A DNA stretch of 34,250 bases from Candidatus Cybelea tumulisoli (GCA_003167155.1 PMTY01000095.1:33841-68090), one strand, 5' to 3'. Numbered from the stretch's first letter, positions 23,336 to 31,339 are shown. The notes: a model not told the origin generated them from the letters alone. A program made the numbers and translations.

Positions 23336-25091
23336 AGTTTCGTGCGGCGCCTTGCGCGCCGCCGACGCGGGCAAACTCGTCGACCTCCGCGGATGGGTCA
23401 ATCGGCGTCGCGATCATGGGGGTTTGATCTTCGTCGATCTCCGCGATCACGAAGGCGTAACGCAGATCGTCTTTAATCCCGAGCACCCCAGCTTTGGCGC
23501 GGCGGAGCACCTGCGCAACGAAGACGTCTTGCGCGTCCGCGGTATGGTTCGCGCGCGGCCGCCCGGGACGGAGAATCCGCGGCTCGCAACGGGCGACGTC
23601 GAAGTAGCGATCGAGGAACTCGAAATCCTCAATCGCTCCCTGGTTCCGCCATTCCAGGTCAACGCCGACGAAGCCGTCGACGAGAATTTGCGGCTCGAGT
23701 ATCGCTACCTCGATCTGCGCCGTCCGCGGATGCAGGAGAACCTCCGCTTGCGCCACCGCGTCATCAAGGCGATGCGGGATTTCTGCGACCAGCGCGGCTT
23801 CGTCGAAATCGAGACGCCGATGCTGATCAAGTCGACGCCCGAAGGTGCGCGCGACTACCTCGTTCCCAGCCGTCTCTACCCGGGCGCGTTCTATGCCTTG
23901 CCGCAATCCCCGCAGATGCTCAAGCAGATCTCGATGATCGCGGGCTTCGGCCGCTACATGCAGATTGCGCGCTGCATGCGCGACGAGGACCAGCGCGCCG
24001 ATCGTCAGCCCGAGTTCACGCAGCTCGACCTCGAGATGTCGTTCTGCACGCAAGAGGACGTTCTCGAGACGATGGAGTCGTGCATGCGCTACGTCTGGCA
24101 GACGGTGCTCGGCCTCGAGCTGCCGCCGTTCGCGCGGCTGACGCACCAAGAAGCGATTGCGAAATACGGGCTCGATAAGCCGGATCTGCGCTTCGGCCTC
24201 GAACTGGCGAACGTCGGTTCGGTCTTTGCCGGCACGGAGTTCGTCGTCTTTAAATCGGCGCTCGAGAGCGGTGGGTCGATCGTCGCCCTGCGCTATCCCA
24301 AGGGCGCCGCGCTCTCGCGCCGCGACTTCGACGCCTTAACCGAAACGGCCAAGCAGTTCGGCGGCAAAGGGATGGTCTGGATATCGCTGGCTCCCGATGG
24401 GATGAAATCCTCGGCCGCAAAGTTTCTCTCCGAAGCAAATGTTGCCGGCGTAACTGCAGCCGTCGCCGCCGAAGCGGGCGATGCGATGCTGCTCTTTGCC
24501 GACACGACTTCGCTGGCGCATGCCGTTGCCGGAAAGATGCGCAACGAGATCGGCGAGCGCTGCGGCTTGCGCGATCCCCAGACCTACGCCTTCGGTTGGG
24601 TGACGGGTTTTCCGTATCTGGAGATCGACGAGGAGACGGGAAAGCCGGCGCCGGCGCACCATGCGTTCACCGCGCCCGCGCCGGGCGACTGGGAGCTGAT
24701 CGAAAGCGCGCCCATGGAGATGCGCGCCCAGCACTACGACCTGGTTCTCAACGGATGGGAGCTCGGTTCCGGGTCGATCCGAATTCACAAGCCCGACGAG
24801 CAGCGCAAGATCTTCGAGATGCTGGGCTTGAGCGCCGATCAGATCGAGGAGCGTTTCGGATTCTTCGTGCGGGCGCTCGAGTACGGGGCACCGCCCCACG
24901 GCGGCATGGCGCTCGGCATCGATCGCATCGTCATGATCGCATGCGGCGAGGAGAACATTCGCGAGGTCATCGCTTTTCCAAAGAATCAAGGGGCTCGCGA
25001 TTTGATGATGGATGCGCCAAGCCGGGTGCCGGATCAGCTGATTGCGGACCTGCACCTTCGTCGTGCGCCAGAATCTCCTTCGCGCGCGTAA
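23322..25091 (+). CDS. aspS: Aspartyl-tRNA synthetase, probably non-discriminating (Asp/Asn)
   Basis: The 589-residue bacterial-type AspRS has an N-terminal OB anticodon domain, class II motifs (YRYLDLRRP, MRDEDQRADRQPEFTQLDLE, GMALGIDRIVM), and the bacterial GAD insertion (about 280-410) between motifs 2 and 3. In the anticodon domain H32 (RRRDHGG) and G82 (RARPPGTEN) occupy positions that are Leu and Lys in the discriminating E. coli enzyme. His and Gly are found in enzymes that also charge tRNA-Asn, for later amidation by GatCAB. The start is a GTG at 23322, inside the preceding glycosyltransferase. The last 125 bases are antisense to the end of the uracil-DNA glycosylase gene. Confidence 0.95.
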   Translation: MTGDRVSCGALRAADAGKLVDLRGWVNRRRDHGGLIFVDLRDHEGVTQIVFNPEHPSFGAAEHLRNEDVLRVRGMVRARPPGTENPRLATGDVEVAIEELEILNRSLVPPFQVNADEAVDENLRLEYRYLDLRRPRMQENLRLRHRVIKAMRDFCDQRGFVEIETPMLIKSTPEGARDYLVPSRLYPGAFYALPQSPQMLKQISMIAGFGRYMQIARCMRDEDQRADRQPEFTQLDLEMSFCTQEDVLETMESCMRYVWQTVLGLELPPFARLTHQEAIAKYGLDKPDLRFGLELANVGSVFAGTEFVVFKSALESGGSIVALRYPKGAALSRRDFDALTETAKQFGGKGMVWISLAPDGMKSSAAKFLSEANVAGVTAAVAAEAGDAMLLFADTTSLAHAVAGKMRNEIGERCGLRDPQTYAFGWVTGFPYLEIDEETGKPAPAHHAFTAPAPGDWELIESAPMEMRAQHYDLVLNGWELGSGSIRIHKPDEQRKIFEMLGLSADQIEERFGFFVRALEYGAPPHGGMALGIDRIVMIACGEENIREVIAFPKNQGARDLMMDAPSRVPDQLIADLHLRRAPESPSRA

Positions 25092-25761
25092 AGATCGCGT
25101 CGAACATCGGCACGGTCAACTTACCGGTGTTGGTGTTCTGCCGGCTCGGATGATACGTGGCCAGCAGCGTGACCGTGCGGCGGTCGCGCACCGCGTCGAA
25201 CTTGGCGCCGTGGGCGAATACCGGCTTCGCCGCGAACGCAAAGCCCTGCCGTGCGAGAGCGCGGAGGCTCGCGTTAAAACCGATCGCCCCTAAGCCGATC
25301 GCCACCCGAAGCCGTTCGAGCGCCTCGAACTCCTCAACGAGAAACGAAAAGCAATTGCGCAGTTCCTGCGGCGTCGGTTTGTTCTGCGGCGGCGCGCAAC
25401 GCGCGGCGGCGGTGATAAAACAATCGCGTAGCACGAGGCCGTCGTTGCGATCGCGCGCCACGGGTGCGGAGGCAAAGGCCGCCCGATAGAGTGCGGGGTA
25501 GAGAAAGTCGCCCGACGCGTCGCCGGTAAACGGGCGTCCCGTGCGATTGCTGCCGTGAGCTCCCGGAGCGAGCCCGACGAGCACTAAGCGCGCGTCCGGA
25601 TCGCCAAAGCCCGGCACCGGCTTTCCCCAATACTCACAGTCGCGATATTCGCGCTTTTTCTCGCGCGCGATGCATGCCGTATACGCGCGCAGCTCGGGAC
25701 AGCGCCGGCAGCGCACGACGGCAGCCTGAATCGCCGTGATGTCGCGCGCGCTGCCGGCCAT
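24967..25761 (-). CDS. Uracil-DNA glycosylase, family 5 (UDGb)
   Basis: This 264-residue enzyme should remove uracil, and in this family also other deaminated bases, from DNA. Motif A is LVGLAPGAHG (61-70), where the usual catalytic Asp/Asn of other families is Ala, as in family 5. It is followed by NRTGRPFTGD; motif B is HPSRQNTNTG (204-213). Likely [4Fe-4S] ligands are C18, C21, C122 and C137. The ATG overlaps the stop of the C39-like gene (TGATG). About 40 residues after the core (Pro/Ser/Glu-rich) run antisense into the end of aspS. It closes the five-gene minus-strand operon, although its role seems unrelated to it. Confidence 0.92.
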   Translation of the reverse strand: MAGSARDITAIQAAVVRCRRCPELRAYTACIAREKKREYRDCEYWGKPVPGFGDPDARLVLVGLAPGAHGSNRTGRPFTGDASGDFLYPALYRAAFASAPVARDRNDGLVLRDCFITAAARCAPPQNKPTPQELRNCFSFLVEEFEALERLRVAIGLGAIGFNASLRALARQGFAFAAKPVFAHGAKFDAVRDRRTVTLLATYHPSRQNTNTGKLTVPMFDAIFTRAKEILAHDEGAGPQSADPAPGLAHPSSNREPLDSLEKR

Positions 25762-26654
25762 CAGGAGCCGGTCAGCACGTCGGCATACTCGATGCCGCCC
25801 GGCGCCACGACGTACGCGACGCCGTCATTGCGTTGCCAAATTCGTTCGATCGCCGACCGACGATAGACGACGCGCACGTTTGGCGCGGCGGGGTCGTTGA
25901 TGGCGCAGTCGCCGTCCCGGGTGAATCCGCAGAGTACGGCGAGATGACCGTCGGAGTGAGGCAGCGGCGCGCCCGGCAACTCTCCGGCTCCCCACGAGTA
26001 TGAGATCGCCAGCGGCAGGTTACGCTCGATCAAACGCTGCGCGTGATCGAGATTGCGCAGGTGCGCGACGACGGCGCGAAAGCCAAGCCGGCCGCTGTAG
26101 GCTACGTTGAAGACCCAGTTTCCCGTCCCGTTATAGGCGCGATCGAAGACGGCGCGCGCGGTCTGCTCGAGCGGGAGATCGATGCCGTGATAGGCGTGAA
26201 TCATTGAGAGGCTCGCCGGGCTGCACCAGCCGCGGTCTTCGCGAAGCTCAGAGTATTGCGAGCGCGCCGGAACGTCGAGAATATGCGCCTCTCGCGGGTA
26301 CGGCAGCGAGGGCCGCAAGCGCACCGGCGAGGAGAATGCGAGCAGCTCGAACCGGACGCCGGGCGCGCGCACCTCGATCCCGTCAAACGGCTGCGTGGCG
26401 GAGATGACGTCGACCTCAACCTGAGTACCGTCGTGCGTGGGGCTCAAGGATGTAGCGCCGTCACTCTGCCACTCGGAGTGATCGAGCCAATCGCCGTCGA
26501 CTTGGTGCGCGCGTAACAAACGAAACGCGACCCTGCCGCTGGGCGCGTGGGTGTTCCAGCTCAGGACGCCGGTGCGCGTCGCTTCGAAGAACAGCTTCGT
26601 GCCGTCTTGCACCCCATGCATTTGCGCGAAGGCCTCAGCGCTCAAATTTTCCAT
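25761..26654 (-). CDS. C39-like papain-fold peptidase
   Basis: From the ATG at 26654 the protein has 297 residues. The first 115 form a beta-rich region (LFFEATRTGVLSWNTH and following) of unknown fold. The C-terminal part is a Peptidase_C39_2-type domain with candidate catalytic Cys144 in EDRGWCSPASLSM, His237 in HSDGHLAVLCGF and Asp254 in AINDPAAP. It shows neither a signal peptide nor membrane helices, so it is probably cytoplasmic. The start is chosen because the reading frame upstream is only a shadow of the binding-protein gene, which it overlaps by 13 bases. Neighbours suggest cleavage of imported peptides, but that is inference. Confidence 0.78.
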   Translation of the reverse strand: MENLSAEAFAQMHGVQDGTKLFFEATRTGVLSWNTHAPSGRVAFRLLRAHQVDGDWLDHSEWQSDGATSLSPTHDGTQVEVDVISATQPFDGIEVRAPGVRFELLAFSSPVRLRPSLPYPREAHILDVPARSQYSELREDRGWCSPASLSMIHAYHGIDLPLEQTARAVFDRAYNGTGNWVFNVAYSGRLGFRAVVAHLRNLDHAQRLIERNLPLAISYSWGAGELPGAPLPHSDGHLAVLCGFTRDGDCAINDPAAPNVRVVYRRSAIERIWQRNDGVAYVVAPGGIEYADVLTGS

Positions 26655-28264
26655 TGCCACGCGTTCCAAGTGTCCCCGATGAACGCCGCGGGAACGTAGT
26701 TCTTCAGGTCGTCGTTGATTGCGGTGTAATCGGTCTCCCAGCTGAAAAAGACGACCGGCACCAGCTCCCGGAGGCGCTCCTCTTCGCGCTGGTAGAGCCG
26801 TTTGCGCGCCACAGGGTCGAAAGTGCTTGCCGCCGCCACGCTGGTTGCGTTGACGATCGGGTCGTCGAGCCACGACGTGTTCGCGCCATGCGGCGGAATG
26901 AAGGCGCCGGCCCAACTGGCGGAGTTATCCGGGTCGGGCCCGTTGGTTTCGACCGACCATTCCAGGTCGTACTTCCCACTGTACAACGGTCCGTCCATGG
27001 CAAAGAGATAGCTTCCGGGATAGTTACGAACGGTGACGTCGATGCCGACGCTGCGCAGCATCGATTGGATCAGCACCTGCGACTCGGTGTTCTCCTGATG
27101 GCCGGTCGTTGCATAGATGCTCAGCTGCATCGCAAGCGCGCCTTTATGGAGAACGCCGCCGGCGTCCGGCTTCCACCCGGCCGCTGCGAGAAGACGCTTG
27201 GCATCGGCCGGATCGTAGCGGTAGGGTGGCAGCGTTGGCGCGGCCCAAAGCCCGGGGAAGATGTCCGAGACTGCCAGTGCGTCCAGCCCGTGATAGACGG
27301 TCGCCTCGATGCGCCTCCAATCAATTGCCTCGGCGATTGCACGGCGCACTCGCGCGTCGGCGAGTTGCGGGCGGCTCAGGTTGAGCCCGAGGTGTCGCCA
27401 GTTCGCGATCAAACGTCGCTTGACGGTGATGCCGGAGATGCTTTGCAGACGCGCGATGTCGTTCACGTTAACGGTCGGGTAGACGTCCACTTCATGCGTT
27501 ACCAGCTCGTTGAAGAGCGTGTTGACGTCGGGGACGACCTTCCAAACGACTTCTTTGAGGTGCGGTGGCCCGCGAAAATAGCGGACGTTTGGGACGAAGG
27601 TCAACGAACTGCCGTGGTTCCACCGTTCGAGCACGAAAGGTCCGCTGGCCAGCGGGTCTTCGTTGAAGCTCGCGCGGCGCAGGTCGCGTACCTTTGCCAG
27701 CAGATGCGCGGGCATCGGCGGATAGGCGGCGCCGCCGATCGCCAGGATTCCCAAGACAGCCACGTTTGGTTTTTTCAGCCGGATGACAATCGTGTATGGG
27801 TCGGGTGCGCTCGCCGAGGCGATGTCATCCCAGCCGTAGGTCGTCTTGACGGCGTTGAGGGGGTTTGCGACGGCGTGATAGGTGAAGAGCCAATCGGCCG
27901 CGGTGAGCGGCGCACCGTCCGCCCACACGATGCCTTTACGCAGATGCACGACGATCGTCCTACCGTCGCGGCCGATCCCGCCGTTGCGCAACGTCGGGAC
28001 TTGCGTCGCCAGATCGGGGATGTAGTTTCCTTCCGCGTCGTAACGAAGGATGAACGAGAAGAGCAGGCCGACGATCGCGTCGCTCGCGGCAGTGTGCGCG
28101 TACATCAGGTTGAGGCTGTCGGGCTCTTCGTCCTCGCCGATGCGCACGACGCCGGGAATCGTCCAGGGGTTACGTTCGCCCTTCGACGGTGCGGCCGGTC
28201 GCGAACAGCCGTAGACTGCCAAGAGCAGTGCCAGCGCAGCAGCCGCGATGCGGCCGAAGGTCAC
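26642..28264 (-). CDS. Oligopeptide-binding lipoprotein of an ABC transporter (SBP family 5)
   Basis: The 540-residue protein starts (GTG) with a short hydrophobic leader ending in AVYGC, a probable lipobox with Cys20 as lipidation site. The mature part is an extracellular solute-binding protein family 5 (OppA/DppA type): RIGEDEEPDSLNLMYAHTAA, VVHLRKGIVWADGAPLTAADW, DPLASGPFVLERW, NLSRPQLADARVRRAIAEAI and the late NGPDPDNSASW. Such proteins capture peptides, including murein peptides, for uptake. No permease or ATPase genes are adjacent, so it must use a transporter encoded elsewhere. The start overlaps the DUF1611 gene stop (GTGA), coupling it to the enzymes upstream. Confidence 0.9.
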   Translation of the reverse strand: MTFGRIAAAALALLLAVYGCSRPAAPSKGERNPWTIPGVVRIGEDEEPDSLNLMYAHTAASDAIVGLLFSFILRYDAEGNYIPDLATQVPTLRNGGIGRDGRTIVVHLRKGIVWADGAPLTAADWLFTYHAVANPLNAVKTTYGWDDIASASAPDPYTIVIRLKKPNVAVLGILAIGGAAYPPMPAHLLAKVRDLRRASFNEDPLASGPFVLERWNHGSSLTFVPNVRYFRGPPHLKEVVWKVVPDVNTLFNELVTHEVDVYPTVNVNDIARLQSISGITVKRRLIANWRHLGLNLSRPQLADARVRRAIAEAIDWRRIEATVYHGLDALAVSDIFPGLWAAPTLPPYRYDPADAKRLLAAAGWKPDAGGVLHKGALAMQLSIYATTGHQENTESQVLIQSMLRSVGIDVTVRNYPGSYLFAMDGPLYSGKYDLEWSVETNGPDPDNSASWAGAFIPPHGANTSWLDDPIVNATSVAAASTFDPVARKRLYQREEERLRELVPVVFFSWETDYTAINDDLKNYVPAAFIGDTWNAWQWKI

Positions 28265-29328
28265 GGTTCGCGTCGCGCGCCCAGCGGCGGCCGTTTGACG
28301 ATGCGCGCGGCGATCTGCGAGTAAAAGTCGGCGGCACCGAAGCGCACGACGTCATCGGCAGGCAGTTGTGTTTCGTCGCGCGCGCGAGCGATTTCGGCGC
28401 GCGCCTGCGTCTCGCTCAGACCGTGCGTGTTCAGCGCGACTCCGACAACGGGGGCGGGCTTGACCGTTTCCAGGAGCGCCTCGTGAACCGCGATCAGTTC
28501 TTTGTAGCCCAAAACCGGCGTTGCGTAGGACTCGATATGAGCGCGGGTCGGATCGCAGACGAGAAGCAACGCGTCGGGCGCGCAGCCGGTCATCAGTGCG
28601 AGCGTCACCGGCGCGTAAGCGGGATGATTGATCGCGCCCTGCCCCTCGACCACGATGAGGTCGGCGCCTTCGTGCGCCGCGTAGAGCACGAGTTGTTCGG
28701 CGGCGCCGGGCGCGAAATCGGCGATGACGCGGTCGACCGAGATGCCCCAGCCCGCAATGACGATCCCGGTCTGACCAGTCGGTGCGAATCGAGCCTTCTT
28801 CCCGGAGGCGCACGCGGCCGCGACGAGCTCGAGCGCGACCGTCATTTTACCGACCGCGCAATCGTTGCCGACCGTGAGCAGAACCGGCGCCTCGACTTGG
28901 TAGACGTCGCCCGAGAAGAGCGGCACCTCGGGCGGTTCGCGAACGTCCCAGATCGCCGCACCCGCGGCGCGCGCGGCGTCTCGAAACTCGCGATCGGCTC
29001 CGAGTCTCTGATGCAGTCCGCTGACGATCTCGAGCTTCGCGGCGATTGCATCGGTGACGGCCGCGCGCCAATCGGAAGGAAGGCCGCCGCCTTTGGGCGC
29101 GGTTCCGATCAGCAGTGACGTCGGAGCGTGCTCCAGCGCCTGCGCGACGCTGCTGACGATGGGTGCGTCGCTGTCGAGGTACGGAAGTACGTCGCGTACG
29201 CGGCGCCCGGCATGCGACGGATCGATCACCGCGACGACGTCGTCGCCTCCGTAGGCAATGACGCCGTGCGCGGTTTTGGCGTCGCGCTCGAAGCGGTCCG
29301 GAGCCAGAATCGCGTAGCGCCGTTTCAT
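28261..29328 (-). CDS. DUF1611 / DgcN-like protein (possible D-glutamate N-acetyltransferase)
   Basis: From the ATG at 29328 the protein has 355 residues. The N-terminal part (MKRRYAILAPDRFERDAKTA, then VVAVIDPSHAGRRV) is a Rossmann-like DUF1611 N domain. The C-terminal part has a P-loop-like GNDCAVGKMT at 154-163, then TGQTGIVIAGWGISVDRV and VEGQGAINHPAY. Members paired with an enolase-superfamily racemase are named DgcN and acetylate D-glutamate in a D-Glu catabolic route. The same pairing occurs here: its start overlaps the stop of the epimerase gene by four bases. Function is thus supported by family and context, not proven by a motif. Confidence 0.8.
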   Translation of the reverse strand: MKRRYAILAPDRFERDAKTAHGVIAYGGDDVVAVIDPSHAGRRVRDVLPYLDSDAPIVSSVAQALEHAPTSLLIGTAPKGGGLPSDWRAAVTDAIAAKLEIVSGLHQRLGADREFRDAARAAGAAIWDVREPPEVPLFSGDVYQVEAPVLLTVGNDCAVGKMTVALELVAAACASGKKARFAPTGQTGIVIAGWGISVDRVIADFAPGAAEQLVLYAAHEGADLIVVEGQGAINHPAYAPVTLALMTGCAPDALLLVCDPTRAHIESYATPVLGYKELIAVHEALLETVKPAPVVGVALNTHGLSETQARAEIARARDETQLPADDVVRFGAADFYSQIAARIVKRPPLGARREP

Positions 29329-30344
29329 TGCAGCGTCGCTTCTCTGACGCCCAGCCCGGGCGTATTGGGAATCAGCACTTTGCCTCCGTCGTAGCGCACT
29401 CCGGTAAACGGGTCGCGCGAAATCAAGAGTGGTCCGTCGAGATCGGCCCAATCGGCCAGGGGCGAAACGTGTGCGGCGGCCGTCGCGGCAATCGCACTCT
29501 CGACCATGCACCCGATCATCACCTTCAACCCCATCGCGCGAGCGGTGTGGATGGTTGCCAGCGCGCCGCGAATGCCTCCGGCTTTGGCGAGTTTAACGTT
29601 GACACCGTCGATGCAACCGTACAACGGCGGAAGATCGCTCGCGACTAGGCAATCTTCGTCGGCGACGATCGGGATGGAGACGCCGTCGCGCACTGCTCGC
29701 AGCCACTGTGGATTTCCGGCGGCTACGGGTTGCTCGCAAAACTCGATCTCATAGCGCCCCAGCTCCCGCAAGATAGTAACTGCCTCGTCCACGCTCCAGC
29801 CTTCGTTGGCATCGATGCGAAGGGCGCCGGTATAACGCGCCCGGATCGCCGCGACGATCTCCACCTGTTCGGCGAGCGTTCCCGTTCCGAGCTTGATCTT
29901 CAGGATGGGATAGTGCGCGGCTTCGTCAACCTTGCGCAGGGTCATTTGTGGGTCGGCGATTCCGATCGTGAACGAGGTCAACGGCGCCCGCGACGGATCG
30001 AGACCGAGCAGCGCATAGAGCGGCTTGCCGAGCTCCTTGCCGATCAGATCGTGGAGCGCTAGGTCGAGCCCCGCGCGCGCCGCTGCGGGGATCTCGGCGC
30101 GCAGCAGCGATTCGAGCCGGAATGGGTCGTCGCCGGGGAGCGGATTGCGTTGGAAGTAAGCGATGACGCTCTCCACTGACTCCCCGTAACGATCGATCGG
30201 TGTGGCCTCGCCGATGCCCTCGAGGCCGGCGCCTGCAACGCGGACGACTGCGGTGCGCGCAATCGCTTCTTCACCGCGCGCGATCTTGAACGGATGGACG
30301 AGCGGCAGCTCCATAGCGCAGACCGAGATCGAAAGCGAAGGCAT
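29325..30344 (-). CDS. Enolase-superfamily dipeptide epimerase / N-acetyl-D-Glu racemase-like enzyme
   Basis: The 339-residue protein belongs to the muconate-lactonizing subgroup of the enolase superfamily. It has a capping domain (HPFKIARGEEAIARTAVV), the base motif KIK (149-151), metal ligands D178 (RIDANEGW), E204 (CEQPV) and D229 (ADEDC), and the second base K251 (VNVKLAKAGG). A DLD motif at 301-303 (WADLDGPLL) matches L-Ala-D/L-Glu epimerases such as E. coli YcjG, where it binds the peptide amino group. The DgcN-like neighbour favours the related DgcA (N-acetyl-D-Glu racemase) role. It is the first gene of its operon; a TAGAAT -10 candidate lies at 30372-30377. Confidence 0.87.
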   Translation of the reverse strand: MPSLSISVCAMELPLVHPFKIARGEEAIARTAVVRVAGAGLEGIGEATPIDRYGESVESVIAYFQRNPLPGDDPFRLESLLRAEIPAAARAGLDLALHDLIGKELGKPLYALLGLDPSRAPLTSFTIGIADPQMTLRKVDEAAHYPILKIKLGTGTLAEQVEIVAAIRARYTGALRIDANEGWSVDEAVTILRELGRYEIEFCEQPVAAGNPQWLRAVRDGVSIPIVADEDCLVASDLPPLYGCIDGVNVKLAKAGGIRGALATIHTARAMGLKVMIGCMVESAIAATAAAHVSPLADWADLDGPLLISRDPFTGVRYDGGKVLIPNTPGLGVREATLQ

Positions 30345-30371
30345 TGGCCTCGCATTTCGGGGACCTGCAGG

Positions 30372-30377
30372 ATTCTA
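30372..30377 (-). promoter_or_regulatory. Candidate -10 box for the epimerase operon
   Basis: TAGAAT on the minus strand matches the -10 consensus at five of six positions and lies 27 nt upstream of the epimerase ATG (30344). No good -35 hexamer is seen at 16-18 nt. It lies in the 90-bp gap between the epimerase start and the 6S RNA and is divergent to the 6S promoter. Confidence 0.35.
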
Positions 30378-30419
30378 CCGGCTTGACATTTTGCGCGGAC
30401 CGAGGCACTTGACTGGCGG

Positions 30420-30428
30420 TGGTATCCT
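30420..30428 (+). promoter_or_regulatory. Extended -10 promoter candidate for the 6S RNA
   Basis: TGGTATCCT fits an extended -10 element (TGn plus TATCCT, four of six to consensus) and would start transcription near 30435, where the predicted 6S RNA begins. A TTGACA at 30383-30388 and a TTGACT at 30409-30414 look like -35 boxes but are at the wrong spacing. Confidence 0.4.
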
Positions 30429-30434
30429 GAGGGG

Positions 30435-30612
30435 GCTCGACTGCGCTTAGCGCGCAGCGCACACAGGTCCCGAGCCGACTTATTTGACTAGGGAGCATAA
30501 GCTCCGGATACGACGGATTCCACTGGGCCGCAAGCCCGCACGAAACTGGCGCCCGGGCCGCACCCACCTGCGAGAATGCAGGTTCGAACCGAGTGCGCAA
30601 GACGCTATTTGT
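30435..30612 (+). ncRNA. ssrS: 6S RNA
   Basis: 6S RNA binds the housekeeping RNA polymerase as a promoter mimic. The 260-bp gap between two minus-strand genes shows its layout on the plus strand. A terminal stem pairs TAGCG (30448-30452) with CGCTA (30603-30607) and GCGCAC (30457-30462) with GTGCGC (30593-30598). Next, GGT pairs with ACC, and CGAGCC (30471-30476) pairs with GGTTCG (30581-30586). The left strand, GTCCCGAGCCGACTTATTTG, resembles the GTCCCCTGAGCCGATATTTC of E. coli 6S. A GGAGC/GCTCC hairpin follows at about 30492-30505. On the 3' side, CACCCACCTGC...GCAGGTTCGAA is the 6S-type alternative hairpin. The ends are approximate. The 3' end overlaps the end of the convergent TIM-barrel gene by a few bases. 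Confidence 0.85.
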
Positions 30613-31339
30613 GGTTGAGTCCTTTGTATTGCGCGCAAAGCGCATGTCGCCACATGGCGACCGCCGCCGCGAGCCGGTCTGCCGTTGCCGCGCCCGACGC
30701 CTCGTCGATTGCGACGTATCCGCGAAAATCCGCAAAGGCCCGCGTTGCCGCGGCGACCGTTTGCTCTGTTTGCTGCCGCAGTCCGCTCCACAATAACACG
30801 GTGTTTGGCGCCAGGGCTTGCGCGTCGCTGGCGGCGTCGAGCTCCTGCGGATCGGGTCCGTATCGCAGCCAGGCGGAGTCGGCCTCTTTGACGACGCGCT
30901 TGCATTCCGCGGTGCCTGCCGCAAATGTTTGGGGAGCGTTTCGCAGAGCCAGCGTGACGTTGAGGCGCTTTGCCAGCGATGTGGCGAAGCCTAGCCGCTC
31001 TAACTGTTCGCTCCAGGAGCATTCGGTCTGGAGTGCGAGCGGAGCCGCGATCAACGGCGCACCGAGGAAGGCCGCTTGACTAAGAACCTGCGTCACGTGC
31101 GCATCTTCCGAGCGAAAGAAGCTCGAGTCGCTCACTGCGGCAATCGAGAGACCCCAGTCGGTCGCCATCTTCTTGACCTGCGCGAGGTAGTCGTCGTCCG
31201 TTCGCGGGAAATGCCGCACGTCTAAGACGACGCCGTCGCAAGCCAACTCGCGCGCGCAAAGGTCCAAGAACTCGAGTTGCGTGAGCTCGCCGCTCTCGAT
31301 CTCGCGGTGGAGGGCACCGCTCGCGCAGGCAAGCTTCAT
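30605..31339 (-). CDS. TIM-barrel sugar phosphate isomerase/epimerase-like protein
   Basis: From the ATG at 31339 the protein has 244 residues. It begins [20 protein letters not shown] and has alternating beta strands and helices of a xylose-isomerase-like/AP-endonuclease 2 TIM barrel: [52 protein letters not shown] and [12 protein letters not shown]. The metal-binding Glu/His/Asp set of this family is only partly visible, so catalysis is uncertain. An open frame continues 25 codons upstream of the chosen start but is not family-like. It is convergent with the 6S RNA and divergent from glyA (91-bp gap). No substrate can be named. Confidence 0.65.
   Translation of the reverse strand: MKLACASGALHREIESGELTQLEFLDLCARELACDGVVLDVRHFPRTDDDYLAQVKKMATDWGLSIAAVSDSSFFRSEDAHVTQVLSQAAFLGAPLIAAPLALQTECSWSEQLERLGFATSLAKRLNVTLALRNAPQTFAAGTAECKRVVKEADSAWLRYGPDPQELDAASDAQALAPNTVLLWSGLRQQTEQTVAAATRAFADFRGYVAIDEASGAATADRLAAAVAMWRHALCAQYKGLNHK

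Noticed and set aside
26654-28324. Long open frame antisense to the peptide-binding lipoprotein
   Set aside because: No recognisable domain, and it covers a complete, motif-rich SBP gene on the other strand.
30383-30411. TTGACA as a -35 box of a second promoter
   Set aside because: No -10-like hexamer lies 16-18 nt downstream, and the distance to TATCCT is 34 nt.
30578-30592. GGTTCGAACC resembling a tRNA T-arm
   Set aside because: The flanks do not form a 5-bp T stem, and no acceptor, D or anticodon stem fits. The segment is explained by the 3' part of the 6S RNA.
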